Origin: Clostridiaceae bacterium
GTDB taxonomy: Bacteria > Bacillota > Clostridia > Acetivibrionales > DTU013
Assembly (NCBI GenBank): GCA_012519745.1
Contig: JAAYPO010000111.1
Coordinates: 1-49,935 of the forward strand
Direction: 5' to 3'
DNA length: 49,935 nt
This document shows, in pieces, positions 26,940 through 35,390 of the stretch. The number at the start of each line of letters is the position of its first letter. Position 1 is the stretch's first letter. A program made the position numbers and the translations under genes. The notes beneath the pieces are model-generated. The model saw only the letters and a list, made by a program, of their open reading frames with translations, made no database searches and was not told the DNA's origin.

Positions 26940-28580
26940 CTACCTTATTATGTCGACGATATATTTCTCAAACTTGTGAAGCTTGTTCATAAGCTCATCG
27001 AGCTCTATATCCTCTTTTTCTGTCCTCAGATCGTCGCGTATGATGGATGAAGCTTCATCGAGTTCATCCTTGAGCTTGTCAAGCATAGACACGATCTCAA
27101 GACGCTTGAAGGCGTATCTTTCTTTCTTTTGCTGCGGAACTGCTGCGATGTCAGTTGTGGATACACCTGCAGCCGTGATCATGAATGATTCTCCACGATC
27201 AGGTATGACCGTTCCTATCCCCAGTTCATCGTAAATCGATTCCGAGAACTCTTTCATGGAGTCTTCCTCACCATGGACCAGGAAAATCTTTCCGGGCTTG
27301 TGTCGGATCGCCTTTATCCATCGGATAAGTCCGTCTCTGTCAGCATGTCCGGAGAATCCTTCTATCATCTCCACTCTTGCGTTTACCGATATTTCCTCAC
27401 CGAAAATCCTGACCTTTTTGGCCCCGTCCACAAGCCTTCTTCCCAGGGTACCCTCTGCCTGGAATCCCACAAATACTATTGAGGATTCCTTCCTCCAAAG
27501 ATTGTGCTTCAGATGGTGCTTGATCCTGCCGGCTTCGCACATTCCGCTGGCTGAAATGATTATCAAGCTCTCCTTGCTGTCATTTAATGCCTTTGATTCA
27601 TCGGCGCTTTGCGTGAAGCGCAGGCCTGGGAAATCCAACGGATTATCTCCGTTCTCAATATATTCCCTGGCCTCTTCATCGTAGCAGTCAAGATTGTTTC
27701 TGAACACCTTAGTGGCGGATACAGCCAGAGGGCTGTCCACATATACAGGTATCTCCAGCAGGTGTGTCAGCCTTTCACCGTATTTTTCACGCTGCTTGAA
27801 CAGCTCATAGAGTATCTCCTGTGTTCTTCCCACTGCAAAGGAAGGGATTATTATATTGCCCCCCTTTTCCATAGTAGAAGTGATTATTTCAACGAACCGG
27901 TCTATCTTGTTTTCCACGTTCAAATGATTTCTGTTTCCATATGTAGACTCGATGAAAAGGTAATCTGCGCTGTCGATTATGCTGGGATCGCGCAGGATAG
28001 GCATATTATTGTTTCCCAGGTCACCGGTAAACACAAGCTTTGTTTCCCTGTTGTTTTCCTTCACCCATATCTCCACTATCGAAGAGCCAAGGATATGGCC
28101 TGCATCATTGAATCTGACTCTTATCTGATCATTGATCCTTATTTCTTCAAAATAATGCACACTGTTGAACAGTCTTATGCAATCTATAGCATCCTGTGTC
28201 GTATAGAGAGGCTTTACCGGCGGCAGACCTGCCCTTTCACGTTTTCGGTTCACCCATTCGTTTTCGAACTCCTGTATATGACCGCTGTCGGGAAGCATTA
28301 TAGCGCATAGATCAGCCGTTGCTTTGGTGGCATATATCAAGCCCTTGAACCCGTCTGTATAGAGCTTGGGGATACGCCCGCTGTGATCTATATGGGCATG
28401 GGTCAAAATCATGAAATCCAGTCTGCCAGGGTTGAAGGGGAATGGACTATGATTGTGTGCTTCATCTGCACTGCTTCCCTGGAACATACCGCAGTCCACT
28501 AGAAAATTGCATGTATCGGTCTCAATGTGGAAACATGATCCGGTCACTGTTTTTGCCGCACCTAGGAAGGTTATTTTCAT
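26940..28580 (-). CDS. Metallo-beta-lactamase/beta-CASP family hydrolase
   Basis: A 546-residue protein. The N-terminal metallo-beta-lactamase domain has THAHIDHSG (zinc ligands around residues 61-66), AGHILGSS and FTGDLG. A beta-CASP domain follows (FIESTYGNR, IIPSFAVGRTQEILYEL), with SASGMCEAGRIKHHL and the C-terminal GFSGHADRDGL and LVHGE. This is the CPSF-like RNA-specificity architecture, so RNA cleavage is likely, distinct from RNase J. The last ~80 residues form a charged helical extension. ATG 28580 follows GAGGTG; an upstream GTG lies inside that site. Confidence 0.92.
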   Translation of the reverse strand: MKITFLGAAKTVTGSCFHIETDTCNFLVDCGMFQGSSADEAHNHSPFPFNPGRLDFMILTHAHIDHSGRIPKLYTDGFKGLIYATKATADLCAIMLPDSGHIQEFENEWVNRKRERAGLPPVKPLYTTQDAIDCIRLFNSVHYFEEIRINDQIRVRFNDAGHILGSSIVEIWVKENNRETKLVFTGDLGNNNMPILRDPSIIDSADYLFIESTYGNRNHLNVENKIDRFVEIITSTMEKGGNIIIPSFAVGRTQEILYELFKQREKYGERLTHLLEIPVYVDSPLAVSATKVFRNNLDCYDEEAREYIENGDNPLDFPGLRFTQSADESKALNDSKESLIIISASGMCEAGRIKHHLKHNLWRKESSIVFVGFQAEGTLGRRLVDGAKKVRIFGEEISVNARVEMIEGFSGHADRDGLIRWIKAIRHKPGKIFLVHGEEDSMKEFSESIYDELGIGTVIPDRGESFMITAAGVSTTDIAAVPQQKKERYAFKRLEIVSMLDKLKDELDEASSIIRDDLRTEKEDIELDELMNKLHKFEKYIVDIIR

Positions 28581-28788
28581 CAATAGCACCTCACAAAGAA
28601 ATATTTATTTAATGGTATAGACATAATTTATATGACACGCTTCATATGCTATTCGACACCAGTTGTCAAATTTCCTTCGTCTGTTCACAGCTGTTCACAG
28701 CTGACTGTCACTGCCTGCAAATTCAGGCATACCGCCTGCTCATAGTCACGCTCCTTAGACAATTGAGAATTTTGACAGAATTCTATAC

Positions 28789-28817
28789 TTGACTTAAGTT
28801 TTCTAATGCTTTATACT
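28789..28817 (+). promoter_or_regulatory. Promoter of the CAU-tRNA and tRNA-Tyr pair
   Basis: TTGACT (28789-28794) and TATACT (28812-28817) are separated by 17 bases, 17 bases before the first tRNA. The rest of the gap 28581-28788 holds only a short direct repeat (CTGTTCACAG twice near 28680). Confidence 0.75.
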
Positions 28818-28834
28818 TGATTTTGTCACTTTGA

Positions 28835-28911
28835 GGGCCTTTAGCTCAGTTGGTTAGAGCAACCGGCTCATAACCGGTTGGTCCGGGGTTCGAGTCCCTG
28901 AAGGCCCACCA
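28835..28911 (+). tRNA. tRNA with CAU anticodon (Ile2 or elongator Met)
   Basis: A complete 77-base cloverleaf with acceptor GGGCCTT/AAGGCCC, D-loop AGCTCAGTTGGTTAGAGC, anticodon loop CTCATAA, T-arm GGTTCGAGTCC and encoded CCA. The anticodon CAU fits elongator tRNA-Met or tRNA-Ile2, in which C34 becomes lysidine. The C4-G69 and C5-G68 pairs and the resemblance to the Bacillus Ile2 acceptor stem favour Ile2, but this is inference. Confidence 0.9.
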
Positions 28912-28915
28912 GTAC

Positions 28916-29000
28916 GGAGGGGTTCCCGAGTGGCCAAAGGGGGCAGACTGTAAATCTGTTGTCAGTGACTTCGATGGTTCAAATCCATCTCCCTCCACCA
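28916..29000 (+). tRNA. tRNA-Tyr (GUA)
   Basis: An 85-base class II tRNA with acceptor GGAGGGG/TCCCTCC, anticodon GTA in ACTGTAA, a long variable arm, T-arm GGTTCAAATCC and encoded CCA. It follows the CAU tRNA after four bases and shares its promoter and terminator. Confidence 0.95.
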
Positions 29001-29001
29001 A

Positions 29002-29032
29002 AAGTCCGAAAACTCAGTTTCGGACTTTTTTG
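29002..29032 (+). terminator. Terminator after tRNA-Tyr
   Basis: AAGTCCGAAA and TTTCGGACTT form a 10-bp stem followed by six T residues. It also lies just beyond the murD stop codon on the minus strand and may serve both directions. Confidence 0.9.
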
Positions 29033-29036
29033 TTTT

Positions 29037-30431
29037 TTATAGTTCCATGACGATCCTCTTAAAATGATTGCCCCGTTCTTCAAAATTCTTATACATATCA
29101 AAGCTTGCACTGGCCGGCGAAAGTAATATCACATCGCCGTAGGAAGCATTTCTATAGGCGCTGTTGACTGCGTCCTCCATCGTTTGGCACCGAACAATTG
29201 GTATGCTGACCTCCGTACCGGTCCTTTCCATATGATCCTTCAGCGCTCTTTCGATTTTCCCGGAAGTCTGTCCGACCAAAACAAGACATTTTACCTTTTT
29301 GGCCATCACCGGCCCCAGCTCATCATATGGCAGGTGCTTGTCGTATCCTCCTGCAATGAGTATCACTTTATCCCGGAAGGCATTTATGCTTGCCATGGTC
29401 CTGGTGGGACTGGAGCCTATGGAATCATTATAAAAGCTGATCCCATCAATGTCTCTTACATGCTCATTCCGGTGTTCCACTCCCCTGAAGGAGCCTGCAA
29501 CAGCCCTAATATCCGAGGACTCAGCAAAATCAACTGTTGCAGCAGCTGCTGCCATATAATTCTCGATATTATGAACACCGGGGATCAGTATGTCATCGGC
29601 ATTCAATATTTCACTTTCATATCCGCCATGACGGTATATGATATTGTTTCCTGAAAGAAAAATCCCCTCGTCCGGTTTGTGTGTCCGGCTGAACATAATG
29701 ACCCTTCCCGGCCCTTCCGGCGCAAAGCCGCGGGTTATTTCATTGTCATAGTTCAGGACCAGGGTGTCATTTTCATTCTGATACAGGAAAATATTTTTTT
29801 TCGCATCTGAGTACTCGCTCATTGAAGTGTGGACATCCAGGTGGTTTGGTGAAAGATTTGTGACCACCGCCGTATGTATCCTGTTCCTCATGGTGTGGAG
29901 CTGAAAACTGCTCAGCTCCAGTACTACCATATCCGTATCACTGATCTCATCTATTCTGTCAAGCAAGGGAGTACCTATATTTCCTCCCAGCCAGCATTTA
30001 TAGCCGTGCTGCTGAAGTATTTTACCGATGAGTGTAGTAGTAGTAGTCTTGCCGTCACTGCCTGTGATACCGAATATCCTGGCCGGACAGAGCTTGCAGA
30101 AAACCTCCATTTCCGATGTTATCTCTACACCTGCCTCTGCCTCTCTCAGCAATTCGGGTATATCAAAGCGGACCTTTGGTGTCTTGAATATGACATCAAA
30201 GCCCCTGAGCTTATCCAAATAACCCGGACCAAGACTATAATGTACATCCAGGCCCTCCAATGATTTCATAACAGGCCCCAGGGCTTCCCTGTCCGCTCTG
30301 TCAAACGCTGTGACAGCCACCCCCATTGAGCTGAGATATCTGATAAGAGGAGTGTTGCTTATCCCTATCCCAAGAACTCCTACCTTCTTGTTTATTATTT
30401 CTTTCTTGAATAATTCAAGCTTATCATTCAA
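29037..30431 (-). CDS. murD: UDP-N-acetylmuramoylalanine-D-glutamate ligase
   Basis: A 464-residue Mur ligase that adds D-glutamate to UDP-MurNAc-L-alanine in cytoplasmic peptidoglycan precursor synthesis. The ATP-binding GITGSDGKTTTTTLIG motif is near residues 120-135. ELSSFQLHTM, NLSPNHLDVH and YNDSIGSSPTRT are typical of MurD. The start is TTG 30431, with GGAGG eight bases upstream; a nearby ATG is out of frame. It stands alone between tRNA genes, away from any division-wall cluster in view. Confidence 0.93.
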   Translation of the reverse strand: MNDKLELFKKEIINKKVGVLGIGISNTPLIRYLSSMGVAVTAFDRADREALGPVMKSLEGLDVHYSLGPGYLDKLRGFDVIFKTPKVRFDIPELLREAEAGVEITSEMEVFCKLCPARIFGITGSDGKTTTTTLIGKILQQHGYKCWLGGNIGTPLLDRIDEISDTDMVVLELSSFQLHTMRNRIHTAVVTNLSPNHLDVHTSMSEYSDAKKNIFLYQNENDTLVLNYDNEITRGFAPEGPGRVIMFSRTHKPDEGIFLSGNNIIYRHGGYESEILNADDILIPGVHNIENYMAAAAATVDFAESSDIRAVAGSFRGVEHRNEHVRDIDGISFYNDSIGSSPTRTMASINAFRDKVILIAGGYDKHLPYDELGPVMAKKVKCLVLVGQTSGKIERALKDHMERTGTEVSIPIVRCQTMEDAVNSAYRNASYGDVILLSPASASFDMYKNFEERGNHFKRIVMEL

Positions 30432-30481
30432 CCTGTATACCTCCAGACAAAAAAGCCATTATTAATTTTATAATTTTCCAC

Positions 30482-30510
30482 TTGCAATTATACAACATTT
30501 CTAGTAGAAT
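30482..30510 (+). promoter_or_regulatory. tRNA-Leu promoter
   Basis: TTGCAA (30482-30487) and TAGAAT (30505-30510) are 17 bases apart and 20 bases before the tRNA. Confidence 0.65.
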
Positions 30511-30530
30511 TAATATTGCCGTTCGAAAAT

Positions 30531-30617
30531 GCGGGAATGGCGGAATTGGCAGACGCGCTAGTTTCAGGTACTAGAGCTCGCAAGGGTGTGCAGGTTCAAG
30601 TCCTGTTTCCCGCACCA
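30531..30617 (+). tRNA. tRNA-Leu (CAG)
   Basis: An 87-base class II tRNA with acceptor GCGGGAA/TTCCCGC, anticodon CAG in the loop between CTAGT and ACTAG, a long variable arm, T-arm GGTTCAAGTCC and encoded CCA. Confidence 0.95.
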
Positions 30618-30618
30618 G

Positions 30619-30647
30619 AAGCTTTCGGAGCATCCGAAAGCTTTTTT
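30619..30647 (+). terminator. Terminator after tRNA-Leu
   Basis: AAGCTTTCGGA and TCCGAAAGCTT form an 11-bp stem with a 3-base loop and a T-tract. It abuts the dinB stop codon on the other strand, so it probably acts in both directions. Confidence 0.9.
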
Positions 30648-31857
30648 ATTTGCTTTTATTGCTGCCATCCAAAAGCTTTGCTCTTTTAAGCTTGTCGCTT
30701 CCAAAGCGCGACCGTATTTCATCCATTGCTTTTTCCAGCTTTTCCTCTTTCTTCACCTCATCGGGAAGCTCACTGTTGACATCAAAAATGGAAATCTGCT
30801 CCGGCATGTCCTCATCTATATTGGCTATTCCGATACCAAGGAGCCTGATAGGCCTGCGGCAGTCCCAATTGTCCATCAGGAGCTCAGCGCCTGTCCTGTA
30901 TATGTCCTTGGTCAAATAGGATGGTACTATGGTTTTCTGACGTGTGATCGTTTTAAAGTCACTGAAACGTATCACTATGGATACGGTCCTCCCACGAAAA
31001 TCATTGCGTCTGGCATCCTCTCCCACTTCCTCAGCCAGCGACAGCAGTACTGTCCTTGCCTCCTCCATATCTGTAATGTCTCTGGATAGGGTCGTCGATC
31101 TGCTGATGGATCTGGTCTCACCTTTGGGAGCAGGATCCACTGGCGAGGGATCTATGCCGTTTGCCAGCAGTTTGAGTTCATGTCCGTACTTTCCAAAGAT
31201 ATCCCCCAATAATTTATCATTGCACGATGCCAGATCTCCAATGGTAATGATACCGACCTCATTGAGCCTCTTCTCAGTCTGTTTTCCGATGCCGTACATT
31301 TCTCTGACTCCAAGGGGCCAGAGCTTTGTCTTTACATCATGAGTCCAAAGCTCTGTGATCCCCAGAGGTTTTTTCATCTCAGAGGCCATTTTGGACAGAA
31401 ATTTGTTTTCAGATATGCCTATGGAGCACCAGAGGTCCAGCTCCTCCATTATTTCCTTCATTATCATTTGAGCTATCTGCACCGGCTCTCCGAAGAGATT
31501 TTCACAGCCCGTCAAATCGAGCCACGCCTCATCGATACTATTTTTTTGAATAACAGGCGTATACCTTGAAAGGATCTGCATGAACTCATTGGATTTGCGC
31601 TCATACAAGCCTCTTGTGGGAGGAACCAGTATGAGCCCGGGACATATTGACAATGCCTCATGTACCAGCATGGTGGTTTTGACTCCGAATGCCCTGGCAT
31701 CATAATTGGCCGCCAATATGATGCCGGACCTGTTTTTCGGATCCCCTGCAACAGCGGCGGGATGACCCTTCAGCTCAGGATTGACGGACATTTCGCAGGT
31801 AATGAAAAATGCATTCATATCTATAAGAAATACTACCCTTCTCATAGACCCTTTCAT
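30646..31857 (-). CDS. dinB: Y-family DNA polymerase (Pol IV)
   Basis: A 403-residue translesion polymerase. LIDMNAFFITCEM carries the first catalytic aspartate, SIDEAWLDLTG the acidic pair, and SIGISENKFLSKMASEMKKP is the palm/thumb signature. A helix-hairpin-helix (YGIGKQTEKRLNEVGI) and a little-finger domain follow. It starts one base after the cheR stop, so translation is likely coupled. I see no LexA box in the intergenic DNA before cheR. It ends at the tRNA-Leu terminator. Confidence 0.93.
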   Translation of the reverse strand: MKGSMRRVVFLIDMNAFFITCEMSVNPELKGHPAAVAGDPKNRSGIILAANYDARAFGVKTTMLVHEALSICPGLILVPPTRGLYERKSNEFMQILSRYTPVIQKNSIDEAWLDLTGCENLFGEPVQIAQMIMKEIMEELDLWCSIGISENKFLSKMASEMKKPLGITELWTHDVKTKLWPLGVREMYGIGKQTEKRLNEVGIITIGDLASCNDKLLGDIFGKYGHELKLLANGIDPSPVDPAPKGETRSISRSTTLSRDITDMEEARTVLLSLAEEVGEDARRNDFRGRTVSIVIRFSDFKTITRQKTIVPSYLTKDIYRTGAELLMDNWDCRRPIRLLGIGIANIDEDMPEQISIFDVNSELPDEVKKEEKLEKAMDEIRSRFGSDKLKRAKLLDGSNKSK

Positions 31858-31858
31858 A

Positions 31859-32635
31859 TCATATATCCCCGTCCTTGATATAAAAGAAGGTTTTAATGGG
31901 AGTAAGCTTGTAACGGCCTGACATTATTATTTGCTCGGTGCTGCCGATAAACAGCACACCTTTGTCCTTCAGAGCCTTGTTGAATTTTGCGTACATTTCC
32001 GCCTTTGCTTCCTCTGTAAAATAAATCAGCACATTTCTGCATACGATAAGATCGCAATCAGACGGATATTTATCCTTCAGAAGATTTATCTTGCTGAATT
32101 CCACGCAGTTTTTCACATCATCATTTACGATAAAGGTGTTCCCGTCCCTTGTAAAATACTTCGCTATATAAGCATCAGGCAGCTTTTCAAGGCTTTTTTC
32201 CGAATAGATGCCGGCTTTTGCCTTTCTGAGTGCTTCATCATCAATATCGGTGGCAAGTATTTTTATGCTGCTCAGGGGCACGTACTGATTGAGGACCATT
32301 GCCAGAGTATACGGTTCATCCCCTGTGGAGCAGGCTGAGCTCCAGATCTTCAGCCTGGAGGAGCTCTTGAGCAGCATAGGCAGTATCTGATCCTTCAGTA
32401 CCTCCCACTGTTCGGGATTACGGTAGAATTCTGAAACGTTTATTGTGAGGTAATTGATGAATTCATTATAAAGATTTTTATCACTCTTGAGCACCTGCAC
32501 ATAGTCCTGATAAAGCTCATAGCCGTTTTTCCTTATCAGTGAATCTATCCTGCGTTTCATCTGCTTTTCCTTGTACAGGCTCAGGTTGATATCCGTCAAT
32601 TTGTAAATCTGCTGTTTGAAGCCTTCATAATCCAT
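31859..32635 (-). CDS. cheR: CheR-type protein-glutamate O-methyltransferase
   Basis: A 258-residue methyltransferase for chemoreceptors. The N-terminal helical domain (about residues 1-75, with RRIDSLIRKNG) precedes TINVSEFYRNPEQW, the SAM-binding ACSTGDEPYTLAM and CRNVLIYF. GGAGGGGCGG precedes the ATG at 32635; the frame is open 22 codons further up but enters the upstream terminator. No other chemotaxis gene is present in the window, and it is paired with dinB, an unusual neighbour. Confidence 0.92.
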   Translation of the reverse strand: MDYEGFKQQIYKLTDINLSLYKEKQMKRRIDSLIRKNGYELYQDYVQVLKSDKNLYNEFINYLTINVSEFYRNPEQWEVLKDQILPMLLKSSSRLKIWSSACSTGDEPYTLAMVLNQYVPLSSIKILATDIDDEALRKAKAGIYSEKSLEKLPDAYIAKYFTRDGNTFIVNDDVKNCVEFSKINLLKDKYPSDCDLIVCRNVLIYFTEEAKAEMYAKFNKALKDKGVLFIGSTEQIIMSGRYKLTPIKTFFYIKDGDI

Positions 32636-32656
32636 GACCGCCCCTCCCCCTCTAAG

Positions 32657-32685
32657 AAAATATTTCCGGATTGTTAAAAATGCAA
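32657..32685 (-). promoter_or_regulatory. Candidate cheR-dinB promoter
   Basis: On the minus strand TTGCAT (32680-32685) and TATTTT (32657-32662) are 17 bases apart. The -35 box lies inside the terminator stem of the preceding operon. Confidence 0.4.
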
Positions 32686-32706
32686 GACAAAAGTCTTGCA
32701 TTTTTG
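32674..32706 (-). terminator. Terminator of the hutP-to-rpsA operon
   Basis: A 13-bp stem (AAAAATGCAAGAC with GTCTTGCATTTTT) and a 4-base loop ends in a T-tract on the minus strand, 34 bases beyond the ispH-rpsA stop codon. Confidence 0.85.
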
Positions 32707-32739
32707 ATCCGAAACCATGTGGTTTACATAATATTATAA

Positions 32740-34800
32740 CTACTCTTTTTCATTCAATGTGCTCAATGCATCGCCGATAGTGTTGGCCAATTCTTCCCTG
32801 TGCTCGTTGGGAACCTCATCTTCAACAGCAGCTTTGACATCGGCAGTCTCAACCGTTTCCTGTGCTTCTTTTTCAGGCACTGTCACAGAAGGCGGGTCGA
32901 TGGGATTGACCTCTTTGATGCTGAGGCTTATCTTTTTGGCTTCAACATTGACCTCAACTATCTTTGCCTCGGTTTCCTGTCCTGTCTGCAATACATCACC
33001 GGGTTTTGCTATCCTCACATTGGATATCTGCGAAATGTGGACAAGACCATCAAGTCCCTTTTCAAGTTCAATGAAGGCTCCGAAGGGAACCAGTCTGACT
33101 ACGGTGCCCTTTACTATATCGCCGACCTTATATTTCTCGGCTGCTTTGAACCATGGATTGTCCTCTTCTTTTTTCATTGTGAGAGATATCCTCTTCTTTT
33201 CCGCATCAAACTCGATGACCGTCACCTCAACCTTGTCACCGACCTTAAGCACATCAGAAGGATGCTTGATCTTAGTCCATGACATTTCAGAAACATGTAC
33301 CAGTCCGTCCACGCCGCCAATATCGATAAATGCGCCGAAATCCATCAGACTTTTGACTATTCCGTCGTATTTCTTTCCTACCTCTATACCGCTCCAGAAC
33401 TGATCAGCTATCTGTTCTCTGTTTTCAGCAAGCACTATTCTTCTGGATCCGACGATCTTTCTTCTCTGCTTGTTGAATTCAACTATTTTCACTGTGACTG
33501 TCTGTCTCAAATATTCATTGAGATCCTTCACATATCTTTCAGATAACTGGGATGCCGGAATAAACACCCGTACTCCATTGACACTGGCAATAACGCCGCC
33601 ATTTGTTGTCTCCACAACCTTGCCCGTAACAGGAGTCTTGTTCTCATAAGCCTGCTCTATTTCGTCGATGCTCTTCATGGAGTCGACCTTTTTCTTTGAG
33701 AGCATGACATTGCCCTCGCCATCGTTTACCCTTACTATAAATACTTCGATCTCATCACCGATCTTGATGCTTGCTTCAGGCTTGAAGTCCGGGTCGTCAG
33801 TATACTCGCTCACAGGTATGATGCCATCGGATTTGTATCCAAGATCAACATAGATTTCGGCATTGTTATAGCCGATTATCCTGCCCTTGACGATTTCTCC
33901 GCTTCTGAGTGTCACTATCGAATTCTCGAAAGCTTCCTCAAAGCTCATCTCATTCTCCTGTTTATTTAATTCATCCATTTTCTCAATAACCTCCTTGATA
34001 GTGCGTTCCGGTGTAGATGCTCCGGCTGTTATTCCCAGCGTGTTTATTTTTTTTATATTTATCGGTGGCAAATCACCGTACGTCTCGATCAAATATGTCT
34101 CTTCGCAGTATTTTTTGCTGATCTCATACAGCTTTTGTGTATTGGAGCTGTTTTTACTTCCTATCACCAGCATAACATCCGACTGGCGAGCAATCCTTCT
34201 TGTCTCCTCCTGCCGATTACTGGTTGCATTACATATTGTATCAAATTTTAATACGTTTTTGCATTTTTCTTTTAATTTATCATAAATACCTTCAAATTTC
34301 TCCTTGGTTATTGTCGTCTGAGCCACCAAACAGCAGGTTTCCTCGGTCTGAGGGAAGCTGTCCATTTCTTCGGGAGTATTTGCAATAAAAGCAGTATTGC
34401 CGCACCATCCGTTGATACCCTTTACTTCAGGATGCTCCCTGTCTCCTGCTATCACTATCCGGCAGCCTTCATTACACTTCTTTTTCACCAGCATGTGTAT
34501 CTTCCTGACATAAGGACAGGTCGTATCTACTACCTGTATATTATTCCGTTTGATAGCCTCATATATGTCCGGAGTGACTCCATGGGCCCTTATTATGACC
34601 TTAGAACCGTCAGGAACGCCGTCTATATCCGAAATGACCTCTGCTCCCCTGCTTTTGAGGTCATCAACGACCTGTTCATTGTGGATGATCGCTCCCAGGG
34701 TGAATATCCTCTCCCCGCCATCCAGCAATTCATAGGCTTTCCTGACTGCATTATCGACTCCGAAACAAAAACCTGCCGTTTCCGCCAGAATTATTCTCAC
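32740..34800 (-). CDS. ispH: Bifunctional HMBPP reductase (IspH) / ribosomal protein S1
   Basis: A 686-residue fusion. Residues 1-280 are IspH, which makes IPP and DMAPP in the last MEP-pathway step; its iron-sulfur cysteines are Cys12 (FCFGV), Cys95 (TTCPYV) and Cys190 (ICNATSNRQ), with His40 and His73. Residues about 295-625 contain four S1 RNA-binding domains, the third with FGAFIDIGGVDGLVHVSEMSW and the fourth with FGAFIELEKGLDGLVHISQ. An acidic tail follows. The fusion is known in Clostridia and is continuous here, with no frameshift. The start is GTG 34800, overlapping the plsC stop (GTGA). Confidence 0.96.
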   Translation of the reverse strand: MRIILAETAGFCFGVDNAVRKAYELLDGGERIFTLGAIIHNEQVVDDLKSRGAEVISDIDGVPDGSKVIIRAHGVTPDIYEAIKRNNIQVVDTTCPYVRKIHMLVKKKCNEGCRIVIAGDREHPEVKGINGWCGNTAFIANTPEEMDSFPQTEETCCLVAQTTITKEKFEGIYDKLKEKCKNVLKFDTICNATSNRQEETRRIARQSDVMLVIGSKNSSNTQKLYEISKKYCEETYLIETYGDLPPINIKKINTLGITAGASTPERTIKEVIEKMDELNKQENEMSFEEAFENSIVTLRSGEIVKGRIIGYNNAEIYVDLGYKSDGIIPVSEYTDDPDFKPEASIKIGDEIEVFIVRVNDGEGNVMLSKKKVDSMKSIDEIEQAYENKTPVTGKVVETTNGGVIASVNGVRVFIPASQLSERYVKDLNEYLRQTVTVKIVEFNKQRRKIVGSRRIVLAENREQIADQFWSGIEVGKKYDGIVKSLMDFGAFIDIGGVDGLVHVSEMSWTKIKHPSDVLKVGDKVEVTVIEFDAEKKRISLTMKKEEDNPWFKAAEKYKVGDIVKGTVVRLVPFGAFIELEKGLDGLVHISQISNVRIAKPGDVLQTGQETEAKIVEVNVEAKKISLSIKEVNPIDPPSVTVPEKEAQETVETADVKAAVEDEVPNEHREELANTIGDALSTLNEKE

Positions 34801-35390
34801 CTGTAGGCCTCCGAAAGTGAATATACTCTTCTGATAATATCTTTACTCAATTCAGACATTTCTTGCTTGGATAATTTTTTATCCTTATCCTTGTTCTCTA
34901 TATAAAACGGATCTCCGAATATGACCTTCATCCTGCTGAACAGCTTATAGCTGCCGCATACAGTGGCAGGTATGATCGGCACTCCCGCATTCACTGCGAT
35001 CATCACTGCTCCCGGCTTGACCCTGACTGTCTCGATATTGGAAGGATCGATCCTTGTCCCATGTGGAAATATCCCGACTAATTTGTTCTCCTCCAATAGC
35101 TTATATGCGCTTTTTATAGAGCTTACATCGCCGGTACCTCTCTTGACAGAGAATGCTCCCAGCTTCTTGAGCACATATGCTGCGACAGGATTTCTGAACA
35201 GCTCTTCCTTTGCCATCCAGTGGATCCACCTCTTTAATCTGAAGCCGAGAAAAAACATGTCCAGAAGCGTATTATGGTTCGCACACAGCAATGCTGGACC
35301 CTCTTGCGGGACCTTTTCAGGATTAATGACGTCGACCCTGAATAGAAGTTTGAAAACGATACTGGTTATTATCCTGGCAGCTCTTCTCAT
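34797..35390 (-). CDS. plsC: 1-acylglycerol-3-phosphate acyltransferase
   Basis: A 197-residue membrane-associated acyltransferase making phosphatidic acid. Motif I is ANHNTLLD (H-x4-D). The third motif reads FPHGTR where FPEGTR is usual, so the conserved glutamate is replaced by histidine. The start ATG overlaps the cmk stop (ATGA), and its stop overlaps the ispH start, giving a tightly coupled cmk-plsC-ispH set. Confidence 0.93.
   Translation of the reverse strand: MRRAARIITSIVFKLLFRVDVINPEKVPQEGPALLCANHNTLLDMFFLGFRLKRWIHWMAKEELFRNPVAAYVLKKLGAFSVKRGTGDVSSIKSAYKLLEENKLVGIFPHGTRIDPSNIETVRVKPGAVMIAVNAGVPIIPATVCGSYKLFSRMKVIFGDPFYIENKDKDKKLSKQEMSELSKDIIRRVYSLSEAYR

Noticed and set aside
27609-28310. 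Plus-strand open frame of 233 codons opposite the beta-CASP hydrolase
   Set aside because: It lies entirely antisense to a well-supported gene, has no ribosome site or recognisable motifs, and is a codon-bias shadow.
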